DNA from: Betaproteobacteria bacterium
Lineage (GTDB): Bacteria > Pseudomonadota > Gammaproteobacteria > Burkholderiales > Burkholderiaceae_C
Direction of reading: 5' to 3'
Assembly (NCBI GenBank): GCA_947453725.1
Contig: CANGHH010000018.1
Location: 25,797-89,796, forward strand
DNA: 64,000 nucleotides
Shown here: piece after piece, positions 35,315 to 45,811 of the stretch
How positions within the stretch are numbered: position 1 is the first letter of the stretch
How the letters are laid out: each line of letters opens with the position of its first letter
Notes under the pieces: generated by a model
Told to the model about the DNA's origin: nothing
Seen by the model: the letters and a program-made list of their open reading frames with translations, nothing else
Databases searched by the model: none
Position numbers and translations under genes: made by a program

Positions 35315-36536
35315 GGACAGGGGCGCCTCCCAGCAAGGCGTCGCGCCGGGCCAGCGCCGGAAACAGCTTCAGCCACAGTCCGGCCACCAGGAGCGTGCCC
35401 AGGCCGCCGAGCAGCACCGAGCCGACGGGCCCGAGCCAGGCTGCGGTGGCGCCCGACTCGAATTCGCCGAGCTGGTTCGACGCGCCGACGAAGACCGCGT
35501 TCACCGCGCTGACGCGGCCGCGCATCGCGTCGGGCGTTTCCAGTTGCACCAGCGTCGAACGGATGACCACGCTGACCATGTCGGCCGCGCCCGTGACGGC
35601 CAATGCCAGCAGCGCCGGCGCGAAGTGCGACGACACCCCGAAGGCCAGCGTGCCCAGGCCGTAGGCGGCGACGGCCGCCATCAGCAGCGGTCCGGTGCGG
35701 CGGTGGATGGGCCAGCGGGTCAGCGCCAGCGACATCAGCAGCGCGCCGACCGCCGGCGCGCTGCGCAGCACGCCCAGGCCCCAGGGGCCGGTGTGCAGGA
35801 TGTCCTTGGCGTAGATCGGCAGCAGCGCGGTGGCGCCGCCGAACAGCACCGCGAACAGGTCCAGCGAAATGGCGCCGAGCACGACCTTGTGCCGCCAGAC
35901 GAAGTGCACGCCGGCCAGCAGGCTGTCCAGCGTCACCGGCGCCAGCGGCGGCGGCTGGTGGCTGTAGCGCAGCGTCAGGCACAGCGCGGTGGCCGCCGCG
36001 AACAGCGTGGCGCAGACGCCGTAGGTAGCGGCCGCGCCAGCGGTGTAGATCAGGCCGCCCAGCGCCGGCCCGGCGATGATGGCGCCCTGCATGCCGGCCG
36101 AACTGGCGGCCAGCGCACGCGGCAACAGGGCCTGCGGCACCAGCAAAGGCGTCAGCGCCTGCTGCGCCGGCATCTGGAAGGCGCGGACGGCGCCCAGCAC
36201 CACCGAGATGCCCAACAGCAGCCCGCGCCCGGCGTGGCCGCCCAGGCTGGCCGCGCACAGCAGCACCGCCACCGCCACTTGCAGCGACAGGCACAGCGCC
36301 AGGATGCGACCGCGGTGGTGGCGGTCGATGACGTGCCCGGCCAGCAGCGCCAGCGCCAGCGCCGGCAGGAACTGCAGCAGCCCGACCAGGCCCAGGTCCC
36401 AGGCCGACCCGGTGGTGTCGTACATCTGCCAGGCCACGGCCACCATCAGCATCTGGCTGGCTGCCACGCTGCACAGCCGGGCCACCCACAGGCGCAGGAA
36501 GGCCGGATGGCCGCGCAAGGCATCGGCGTCGTTCAT
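35298..36536 (-). CDS. MFS exporter, EntS-like (MFS_3 family)
   Basis: A 412-residue major facilitator with about 12 helices. HPAFLRLWVARLCSVAASQM, GHVIDRHHRGRIL and the second-half TGAADMVSVVIRSTLVQL are typical of the EntS-like group also seen at 1197-2432. The ATG at 36536 (MNDADALRGHPAFLRLW) is preferred to an upstream ATG that would add 30 residues of unlikely leader. The substrate is unknown. Its 3' end overlaps the pseudouridine synthase gene. Confidence 0.86.
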   Translation of the reverse strand: MNDADALRGHPAFLRLWVARLCSVAASQMLMVAVAWQMYDTTGSAWDLGLVGLLQFLPALALALLAGHVIDRHHRGRILALCLSLQVAVAVLLCAASLGGHAGRGLLLGISVVLGAVRAFQMPAQQALTPLLVPQALLPRALAASSAGMQGAIIAGPALGGLIYTAGAAATYGVCATLFAAATALCLTLRYSHQPPPLAPVTLDSLLAGVHFVWRHKVVLGAISLDLFAVLFGGATALLPIYAKDILHTGPWGLGVLRSAPAVGALLMSLALTRWPIHRRTGPLLMAAVAAYGLGTLAFGVSSHFAPALLALAVTGAADMVSVVIRSTLVQLETPDAMRGRVSAVNAVFVGASNQLGEFESGATAAWLGPVGSVLLGGLGTLLVAGLWLKLFPALARRDALLGGAPVLALRR

Positions 36537-36707
36537 GCGGCGCTCGCCCGCATCCGCGAAGGTCCTTGGTCGGTTGGCAATTTCAGCAAGTGGCCATGGC
36601 GCAACGGACATTGTCCACCGCGCCATCGGCCGCGTCCTGCGGGTAAGGCTCGATGACGGCGGACCGGCGAGGCGTTACACCAGAGGCCTCGCCATCAGGA
36701 GTGTTCC

Positions 36708-38426
<1,719 letters not shown>

Positions 38427-38439
38427 AGCGGCGCCGGGC

Positions 38440-39057
38440 TCAGTCGCCCGGCGCGCCGACCTGCACCAGGGCCCTTTGCAGGGCGCGCGCGTCGTTGCTG
38501 GCGCGGTGGCGGGTCAGCCCCAGGTCCTGCAGCGCCGCCAGCCGCGCCGCGTCCAGGCGTTCCAGGTGGGCCTCGTCGAGCAGGGCGCTGACCGACTCCA
38601 GCCGGAAACTGGCGCGCAGGTCGGCGGCGTCGAACAGCGCGGCCAGCCACGGGTAGTCGTGGGCCCAGCCGTCGCAGTAGACCGTGCGGCCGCGCAGGTC
38701 GCGGTTCAACGCCAGCGCCACGTCGCGAACCGCCTGGCCGTGGTCCATCAGGGTGCTGCGTCCGATGCCGTGCACCTGTTCGGCCAGCGGGTCCCAGTGC
38801 GTCCACTCGGGCATCGGCCGCACCAGCATGCAGGCGGCACGCCCGTCGGGCAGCACGTAGCCGACTTCGATGGGGTAGCTGTGGCGGCCGAATCCCGAGG
38901 CCTCGATGTCGAGGACACAGGGCGGAGGTGTCAGCAGGGCGGCAGGCAGGGTGAGAGACCGGGTGACAGGCAGGGTGATGGACAGCGCAGGGTGCTCGCC
39001 GCATCTTGCGCGCAGATTCCGCGCCAGGGCCCGCGCAACGCGGCCCGCCGCGTGCAA
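38440..39057 (-). CDS. DEDDh 3'-5' exonuclease family protein
   Basis: Up to 205 residues. The exonuclease core begins at VLDIEASGFGRHSYPIEVGY (Exo I, Asp and Glu), continues with TVYCDGWAHDYPWLAALFD (Exo II), and ends with LTRHRASNDARAL (Exo III His/Asp). This places it among small DnaQ/RNase T-like exonucleases; the substrate is unknown. The start is uncertain: the only standard in-frame start is TTG 39057, and the ~50 residues before the core look unlike protein. A 24-bp period repeat (AGGCAGGGTGA at 38944 and 38968) lies in that part, so the true start may be a non-standard codon closer to the core. Confidence 0.75.
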   Translation of the reverse strand: MHAAGRVARALARNLRARCGEHPALSITLPVTRSLTLPAALLTPPPCVLDIEASGFGRHSYPIEVGYVLPDGRAACMLVRPMPEWTHWDPLAEQVHGIGRSTLMDHGQAVRDVALALNRDLRGRTVYCDGWAHDYPWLAALFDAADLRASFRLESVSALLDEAHLERLDAARLAALQDLGLTRHRASNDARALQRALVQVGAPGD

Positions 39058-39086
39058 AAGTCACCCCGCCCGGCCGCCGGCCGGGG

Positions 39087-40343
39087 TCAAGGTGGCCCGT
39101 GCGCAGCCCCAGCCACCGTGGCCGCCTTCGGCTGACCCAGGCGCTGGGCACCGTAGATGCCGCGGTGCCCCGACACGCCGTAGCTGATGACGCAGGCGAC
39201 GATGGCGTGGCCGCCGATGTCGGCGCCGAACAGCTCGATGGCCATCAAGGTGCAGGCCAGCGGCGTGTTGGCGGCGCCTGCAAACACGGCCACGAAGCCC
39301 AGCGCCGCCATCAGCGCCACGGGCATGTGCAGCAGCGGCGCCAGCGCATGGCCCAGCGTGGCGCCGATGACGAACAGTGGCGTCACCTCGCCGCCCTTGA
39401 AACCGCTGGCCAGCGCGGCGACCGTGTAAGCCATCTTGACCGCGAAATCCCACGGCGGCAGGGAGGGCCCGAAGGCCTCGGCGATCAGCGGGAGTCCCAG
39501 GCCCGCATAGCGCCAGCCGTCCAGCCCGACCAGGGCCGCGGCGATCAGCGCGCCACCGAGCAGCGGGCGCAGCGGGCCGTAGGCCAGGTGCCGCTTGACG
39601 ATGGCCGACAGGCGGTGGGTGGCGGCGGCGAACAGCCGGCCGACCAGCCCGAAGGCGGCGCCGGCCAGCAGCACCGCGCCCAGGCCCCAGACCGACCACG
39701 GCGGTATCACGCCCGCCGGGTGGTGCACATGGTGGACGCCCCAGGCCAGCGTGGTCTGGTCGCCGACCAGGGCCGCCAGCACACAGGCCAGCAGCGCGTC
39801 GTAGCGCAGGCGGCCGATGGCCAGCACCTCCAGCGCGAACACCGCGCCGGCCAGCGGCGTGCCGAAGACCGATGCGAAGCCGGCTGCGATGCCGGCCATC
39901 AGCAGGATGCGGCGCTCGTCGCGGCCCAGCCGCAGCGCCCGCGTCAACTGGTCGGCCAGCGCGCCGCCCATCTGCACGGCCGTGCCTTCGCGCCCGACCG
40001 AGGCCCCGAAGAGGTGCGAGACCCCGGTGGCGAGCAGGATCAGCGGCGCCATGCGCAGCGGTATCGCCTGCTGCGGGTCGTGGATCTCGTCGATCAGCAG
40101 CTGATTGCCGGCCTCGACCCGCTGGCCGACCTGCCGGTAGACCCAGGCCACCGCGAAGCCGGCCAGCGGCAGCCCCCAGACCAGCCCGCGCTGCGCTTCC
40201 CGGGTGGCGGTGGCCCAGTCCAGCGCCAGCAGCAGGGCGGCCGACGCCGAACCGGCCAGCACGCCGACCAGCGTGGCCAGCAGCAGCCATCGGGCGAGGT
40301 GCGCCAACAGCGCCAGCGGTTCGGGGAGTTTGGAAGGCAGCAT
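39087..40343 (-). CDS. CLC-type fluoride/proton antiporter (CLC-F)
   Basis: A 418-residue CLC transporter. The usual chloride selectivity motif GSGIP is absent; in its place is AGNQLLIDEIHDP (78-90). The gating glutamate is Glu119 in GREGTAVQMGG (117-127), with Thr where chloride CLCs have Pro, and the third motif is SGFKGGEVTPLFVIGATLG. These three features are the signature of CLC-F proteins, which export fluoride in exchange for protons and protect glycolytic enolase and pyrophosphatase. No fluoride riboswitch was recognised in the 204 bp upstream. The ATG 40343 gives MLPSKLPEPL; a longer upstream frame has no membrane character. Confidence 0.85.
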   Translation of the reverse strand: MLPSKLPEPLALLAHLARWLLLATLVGVLAGSASAALLLALDWATATREAQRGLVWGLPLAGFAVAWVYRQVGQRVEAGNQLLIDEIHDPQQAIPLRMAPLILLATGVSHLFGASVGREGTAVQMGGALADQLTRALRLGRDERRILLMAGIAAGFASVFGTPLAGAVFALEVLAIGRLRYDALLACVLAALVGDQTTLAWGVHHVHHPAGVIPPWSVWGLGAVLLAGAAFGLVGRLFAAATHRLSAIVKRHLAYGPLRPLLGGALIAAALVGLDGWRYAGLGLPLIAEAFGPSLPPWDFAVKMAYTVAALASGFKGGEVTPLFVIGATLGHALAPLLHMPVALMAALGFVAVFAGAANTPLACTLMAIELFGADIGGHAIVACVISYGVSGHRGIYGAQRLGQPKAATVAGAAHGPP

Positions 40344-40547
40344 CGAGCGGGGGAGGGGTGAAATACCGCACCGATCATTGCGCGGCTCGACCCGCCTGAC
40401 GGTCACGCCACGGCCGCAGCCTGCCGTCGATCTGTCACATCGGATCGCTAATATGAATGACAAGTCTGTCATGGTCAACGATAAGCGACGCGTTGGCCCC
40501 CTGCATTTCGCCCAACGGGCATCCCCACAACGGAAAGCATCACCGCG

Positions 40548-40919
40548 ATGAAGAGCAACGGCTCCATGAACCGCATCTACCGCCTGGTCTGGAGCCAGGC
40601 CCAGCAAGCCTGGGTGGCCGTCGCCGAGTGCACCCGCGGCCGCGGCAAGCAGTCCGGCTCGACCAGCGCGCGCGCGGTCGCCGCCGCCGTCGCGCTGCTG
40701 GCCTGCGGTTCGGTTGGCGCTGCCCCGGTTGGCGGGCTGGTGGTCTCCGGGTCGGGTACGGTCAGCCAGAGCGGGTCAGTCGGTGCATCGGTCACGACGG
40801 TGCTGCAGACCAGCGCCAACCTGGCGCTGAACTGGCAAAGCTTCAACATCGGCGCGGCCGAGCGCGTCGACTTCGTCCAGCCCTCGGCATCGGCGATCGC
40901 CGTCAACCGCATCGCCGAC
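40548..40919 (+). pseudogene. Truncated two-partner secretion exoprotein (TpsA/FHA-like) N-terminus
   Basis: The 5' remnant of a large exported adhesin or hemagglutinin. The extended signal peptide region MNRIYRLVWSQAQQAWVAVA (ESPR, typical of type V secretion) starts at 40566 and leads to a hydrophobic segment ending GSVGAA. The beginning of the TPS domain follows, with LALNWQSFNIGAAERVDFVQ and SAIAVNRIAD. Instead of the expected continuation into hundreds of residues, homology ends at about 40919; the frame then runs 34 residues antisense to a mipA fragment and stops at 41021. The product, if made, is 157 residues and cannot be a functional TpsA. No TpsB transporter gene is nearby. Confidence 0.8.
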
Positions 40920-41093
40920 GCCCTTGTACTCGGGGCCCGCCACGATCGCCGCGCCGACCACGCCGAGGTCGCTGCCGGGCGCCGCACCGTAAAGGCGCAC
41001 CGCGTCGAAGGCCTGGGCTAAGGCAGCCGGGGCGGCAAGCAGGGTGCAGGCGGCCAAGGCCAGGCGCGTGAGGGCAGGGGTCGGATGGGGCAT
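40920..41093 (-). pseudogene. Truncated MipA/OmpV family outer-membrane protein N-terminus
   Basis: The first 58 codons of a MipA/OmpV-like gene: signal peptide MPHPTPALTRLALAACTLLA ending PAALAQA, then the mature start VRLYGAAPGSDLGVVGAAIV and GPEYKG, typical of the family's first beta strand. Homology stops at about 40920, exactly where the opposing tpsA remnant ends, and the frame runs on antisense to it until 40776. The full protein should be about 250 residues, so this is a 3'-deleted remnant. Its upstream control region (TTAAG repeats at 41272-41287) looks intact. Confidence 0.72.
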
Positions 41094-41100
41094 GACAAAA

Positions 41101-41114
41101 CCGGTTTGAACCGG
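41101..41114. repeat. Perfect 14-bp palindrome
   Basis: CCGGTTTGAACCGG is a perfect inverted repeat (6 bp arms, 2 bp centre) 7 bp upstream of the truncated mipA start. It could be an operator covering the start region or only a small hairpin in the leader. Confidence 0.45.
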
Positions 41115-41271
41115 ACTCCGGTGTCTGGGGTGGCGGGCCTTCCCGGGCCAGGGAAACGGTGCGCGGCATCCTACCTGGGCCTGCGGTGCGCCCCGGCGCG
41201 GGCCGCGGACGGTGCGCGGTGGCCGTGCCTCACCGCACACCCCCCCTGACTGCGGGGTGATCCTCGCCAAC

Positions 41272-41287
41272 TTAAGCCGAAATTAAG
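41272..41287. promoter_or_regulatory. TTAAG direct repeats, OmpR/PhoB-type binding site candidate
   Basis: Two copies of TTAAG (41272-41276 and 41283-41287) are spaced 11 bp apart start to start, one helical turn, as expected for a response regulator of the OmpR/PhoB family. They lie in an AT-richer spot about 180 bp upstream of the mipA remnant and 125 bp upstream of the PEP-CTERM gene, so either could have been the target. Confidence 0.4.
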
Positions 41288-41411
41288 GGCCGCCACCGAG
41301 CATCCGGCCACGCCACCACCCCGGATAGCGCCCCATCACGGGCAGCCAGCCACGGGCTGCGGCAACGACAAGCGCCGTTTCCAAGACCCCTATCACGCAG
41401 GCCTGCCCCCC

Positions 41412-41954
41412 ATGAAGAACTTCATCGTCACCGCAGCCTTGTTGGCCAGCGCCGCTGCCGCCCAGGCGACACCCGTCCCCCTGGCTTCGTCCACCGAGTA
41501 CGCCTTTTCCTACGTCAGCAGCTTTGGCACCCTGACCGGCTCGCTGATGGGGGTGCTGCAAGCCGACCACAACACCATCTTCATCAGTTCGGTGCTGGAC
41601 TTCGTCAAGTTCAATGGCGTGTCGGGCGGCGTGGCCTTGTCCTTTGTCTCGTCCATCGGGTCGTTTTACGGCTTTTCGACCAATGCCCCCACGACCAGTC
41701 TGGACGGATCGGCGCAGGACTTCCTCGCCTACTCGTTTAGCGCGAATCAAGGTTTCCTGCTGACCAAAAACGCCGGAGGCTACGCCAACGACATATTCTC
41801 CGGCAGCCCGATCTTCGGCGACCGCTATGAAGCCTATTCGGCTTCGAACTGGTCGATCAACGCCGTCAATGCCGTGCCCGAGCCGACCAGCCTGCTGCTG
41901 GCCGGTCTGGGTCTGGCCGCCGTGGGCGCCAGCCGCCGCCGCGCACAAGCCTGA
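41412..41954 (+). CDS. PEP-CTERM sorting-domain protein
   Basis: A 180-residue exported protein. An N-terminal signal peptide (IVTAALLASAAAAQA) and a C-terminal PEP-CTERM tripartite signal are clear: VPEPTSLLLAGLGLAAVG followed by the basic tail ASRRRAQA. Such proteins are cut and anchored or released by exosortase EpsH/XrtA, usually in bacteria making an exopolysaccharide matrix. The body is rich in Ser, Gly, Phe and Tyr with alternating hydrophobic strands, no cysteines and no recognised domain. No exosortase gene is in the window. Confidence 0.88.
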   Translation: MKNFIVTAALLASAAAAQATPVPLASSTEYAFSYVSSFGTLTGSLMGVLQADHNTIFISSVLDFVKFNGVSGGVALSFVSSIGSFYGFSTNAPTTSLDGSAQDFLAYSFSANQGFLLTKNAGGYANDIFSGSPIFGDRYEAYSASNWSINAVNAVPEPTSLLLAGLGLAAVGASRRRAQA

Positions 41955-42108
41955 CCGGATCACGCCCCGCACGCCGCGGTGCCGGGCCGGCGACTACCGG
42001 TCGGGCTGGCCGGGCCGGCCATTGATTACCATGCACGGGGCGCCGGGCAGGGCCCGGCGCCCCGCCTCGTCGCTCCCGCCGTCGCGAGTGCCGACCGACA
42101 AGGAACCC

Positions 42109-43142
42109 GTGCCGACCGATCCAACACCCAGCCCCTGGCGCCTGTCCGTCGCCCCGATGATGGACTGGACCGACCGCCATTGCCGCCACTTCCACCGCCT
42201 GATCACGCGCCACGCCCGCCTGTACACCGAGATGGTGACCACCGGCGCGCTGATCCACGGCGACGTGCCGCGCCACCTGGACTTCAACCCCTCGGAACAC
42301 CCGGTGGCGCTGCAGTTGGGCGGCAGCGAGCCGGCCGACCTGGCGCATTGCGCCCGGCTGGCTGAAACCTGGGGCTACGACGAGGTCAACCTGAATTGCG
42401 GCTGCCCCAGCGAACGGGTGCAGCGCGGCGCTTTCGGCGCCTGCCTGATGGCCGAACCCGAGCTGGTCGCCGATTGCGTGAAGGCCATGCGCGACGCGGT
42501 CAGCCTGCCGGTGACGGTCAAGCACCGCGTCGGCATCGACCAGGTCGACAGCTACGGCTTCGTGCGCGACTTCGTCGGCACGGTGGCGCTGCATGGCGGC
42601 TGCGAGGTCTTCATCGTGCACGCCCGCAACGCCTGGCTGAAAGGCCTGAGCCCGAAGGAAAACCGCGAGATTCCGCCGCTGCAATATGCCTGGGCGCACC
42701 AGTTGAAGCGCGACTTCCCGCAACTGACCATTGTCATCAACGGCGGCATCAACCGGCCCGACGAGATCGCCGAACAGCTGGCGCATGTCGACGGCGTGAT
42801 GGTCGGCCGGCACGCTTACCACGAGCCCTGGGCGATGGCCGATTGGGACGAACGCTTCTTCGGCGCTGCCGCCCGCACCGCGGACTGCGACGCCGTCGAA
42901 GACGCGATGGTGGCCTACCTGCAGCGCATCAGCGCGGCCGGCGTGCCCTGGGGCCATGCCTCGCGCCACATGCTGGGCCTGCGCAACGGCCAGCCCGGGT
43001 CGCGGCGCTGGCGCCAGGTCTGGAGCGACAGCCGCACCAAGGCCAGCATGCCCGAGGTGGCGCAGCGCGAGGCCCGCGCCGCGATGCAGGCCACCGCCAG
43101 CCGGCAGAATCCAGCCCCTGTTCAATTGACCGGCGCGGCCTC

Positions 43143-43146
<4 letters not shown>
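42109..43146 (+). CDS. dusA: tRNA-dihydrouridine(20/20a) synthase
   Basis: A 345-residue FMN enzyme that reduces U20/U20a in the tRNA D-loop. The N-terminus LSVAPMMDWTDRHCRHFHRL, YTEMVTTGALIHGD, the active-site cysteine in LNCGCPSERVQRGAFGACLM, HARNAWLKGLSPKENREIPP and GVMVGRHAYHEPW are DusA-specific. Start GTG 42109 is chosen because AAGGA lies five bases upstream; GTG 42088 is an in-frame alternative. The stop overlaps the mtnP start (ATGA). Confidence 0.95.
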
Positions 43147-44032
<886 letters not shown>

Positions 44033-44036
<4 letters not shown>

Positions 44037-45136
44037 AGGTCGCTGGCGAAGCGATGCGCCCGCTGCGCGGCAGCGCGCAGCGCGACGCGGTGCAGGTCAT
44101 CGACCAGCGCCTGCTGCCGCACCGCCTGCAGCTGGAAACCCTGAATACGCCGCAACAGGTCTTCACGGCGATCCGCGACATGTGGGTGCGCGGCGCGCCG
44201 CTGATCGGCGCCACGGCGGCCTACGGCCTGGCCTTGCAGATGCGGCTGGACGCCTCCGACGACGCGCTGGAAGCAGCGGCTGATGTCCTGCGCACGGCCC
44301 GGCCCACCGCGGTGAACCTGGACTGGGCCATCCACCGGATGCTGCGCGTGCTGCGTCCGCTGCCGCCCGCCGCCCGCGCGACCGCGGCCTGGGACGCGGC
44401 CGATGCCATCGCCGAGGACGACGTCGCCGTCAACGCCGCCATCGGCCGCCACGGCCTGGTGCTGCTGCAGGCGGCAGCCGAACGCAAGGCCGCCGCGGGC
44501 CGGCCGGGCCCCGTCAACGTGCTGACGCATTGCAACGCCGGCTGGCTGGCGACCGTCGATTGGGGCACCGCCACCGCGCCGATCTACCAGGGCCACGCCG
44601 CCGGCCTGCCGCTGCACGTGTGGGTCGACGAGACGCGGCCGCGCAACCAGGGCGCCAGCCTGACGGCCTGGGAACTGGGCCAGGCCGGCGTGCCGCACAC
44701 GCTGATAGCCGACAACGCCGGCGGCCACCTGATGCAGCACGGGCAGGTCGACCTGGTCATCGTCGGTTGCGACCGCGTGACGGCGCGCGGCGACGTCTGC
44801 AACAAGATCGGCACCTACCTGAAGGCCCTGGCGGCGCACGACAACGGCCTGCCTTTCTACGTCGCGATGCCGACGTCGACGCTGGACCTGACGCTGAGCG
44901 ACGGCGTGGCCGAGATTCCGATCGAGGACCGCAGCGGGCGCGAAGTCACCCACCTCAGCGGGCGCACGGCGGCCGGCGAGGTGGTCGAAGTCTGCGTCAC
45001 CGCCGAGGGCACGACGGCCGCCAACCCGGCCTTCGACGTGACGCCGGCGCGGCTGGTCACCGGGCTGATCACCGAGCGCGGCACCGTGGCGGCCGACGCG
45101 GGCGCGCTGCGCCGCCTGATGGAGACACCGCGATGA
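44033..45136 (+). CDS. mtnA: S-methyl-5-thioribose-1-phosphate isomerase
   Basis: A 367-residue isomerase converting methylthioribose-1-phosphate to methylthioribulose-1-phosphate. IDQRLLPHRLQLETL, MWVRGAPLIGATAAYGLAL, the catalytic cysteine in LTHCNAGWLATVDWGTA, WVDETRPRNQGASLTAWEL and GCDRVTARGDVCNKIGTY are family hallmarks and set it apart from eIF2B relatives. The start is TTG 44033 (TTGA overlap with mtnP), which gives the typical KVAGEAMRPL beginning; ATG 44054 is the alternative. Confidence 0.93.
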
Positions 45137-45798
45137 CCTTCGAAGACAGCGCCCAGGCCCGCGCCGACGCGGTGGCCGCCGTGCGCCGCATGGACGACCT
45201 GGGCATGAACCGAGGCAGCACCGGCAACCTCAGCGTGCGCGCCGAACACGACGGCCAACCGGGCATGCTGATCACGCCGACCGGCATGGGCGCCGACGGC
45301 TTGCGCCCGCAGGACCTCGTCTGGTGCGGCTGGGACGGCAGCCTGCGCGGCGACTGGAAGCCGAGCAGCGAATGGCATTTCCACCAGGCCGTCTACCGGG
45401 CGCGGCCCGACCTGAACGCCGTGCTGCACACCCATTCCACCCACGCCGCCGCGCTGGCCTGCCTGCGCCGCGAACTGCCGGCCTTCCACTACATGGTGGC
45501 CATCGCCGGCAGCGACCACGTGCCGTGCGTGCCTTACCACCTGTTCGGCACCGAAGCGCTGTCGCAGGCGGTGGCCGGCGCGATGGCCCGGGTCGACGCC
45601 TGCCTGCTGGGCAACCACGGGCTGGTGGCCGCCGGCAGCACGCTGGTCCAGGCGATGAAGGTGCTGCAGGAAATCGAGTCGCTGTGCGAGGTCTACCTGA
45701 AGGCGCTGGCGGTCGGCGAACCCGCCGTGCTCAGCCGCGAACAGATGGCCGAGGTGATCGCGAAATTCCAGGGCTACGGGCGCGCCGCGCGCGCCTGA
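45133..45798 (+). CDS. Class II aldolase, Ald2/FucA-like (DHAP-shunt aldolase candidate)
   Basis: A 221-residue zinc aldolase. The zinc ligands His99, His101 and His162 (HTHSTH and GNHG) and catalytic Glu80 (SSEWHFHQ) correspond with constant offset to His92, His94, His155 and Glu73 of E. coli L-fuculose-1-phosphate aldolase. The whole sequence is closer to FucA than to the MtnB dehydratase of the methionine salvage pathway. Coupled by ATGA to mtnA, and with no mtnC, mtnD or mtnB-like gene following, it is best read as the aldolase that cleaves methylthioribulose-1-phosphate or 5-deoxyribulose-1-phosphate to DHAP and an aldehyde. An MtnB role cannot be fully excluded. Confidence 0.85.
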   Translation: MTFEDSAQARADAVAAVRRMDDLGMNRGSTGNLSVRAEHDGQPGMLITPTGMGADGLRPQDLVWCGWDGSLRGDWKPSSEWHFHQAVYRARPDLNAVLHTHSTHAAALACLRRELPAFHYMVAIAGSDHVPCVPYHLFGTEALSQAVAGAMARVDACLLGNHGLVAAGSTLVQAMKVLQEIESLCEVYLKALAVGEPAVLSREQMAEVIAKFQGYGRAARA

Positions 45799-45811
45799 GC
45801 CGGTCGCAAAG

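Larger units (their letters stand above)
41094..41411. other. Intergenic region between mipA remnant and PEP-CTERM gene
   Basis: About 318 bp without a gene. It holds the 14-bp palindrome and the TTAAG repeat pair listed separately, and the leader of the PEP-CTERM gene. No clear sigma-70 promoter, RNA gene or mobile-element end is recognised. Confidence 0.6.

Noticed and set aside
38431..38454. Perfect 9-bp hairpin (GCGCCGGGC/GCCCGGCGC) between the acyl-CoA ligase and exonuclease genes
   Set aside because: It has no T run on either strand and overlaps the exonuclease 3' coding end, so it is not listed as a terminator.
40344..40547. Possible fluoride riboswitch upstream of the CLC-F gene
   Set aside because: I could not find the conserved aptamer core in the expected order on the minus strand; only isolated short matches occur.
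40776..41270. A 164-residue minus-strand frame spanning the mipA start
   Set aside because: Only the part from 41093 to about 40920 has MipA/OmpV character; upstream codons lack a family start, and downstream codons are antisense to the tpsA remnant.
45133..45798. Annotation as methylthioribulose-1-phosphate dehydratase MtnB
   Set aside because: The full-length pattern follows L-fuculose-1-phosphate aldolase more closely and no later MtnC/MtnD genes follow, though the dehydratase role is not fully excluded.
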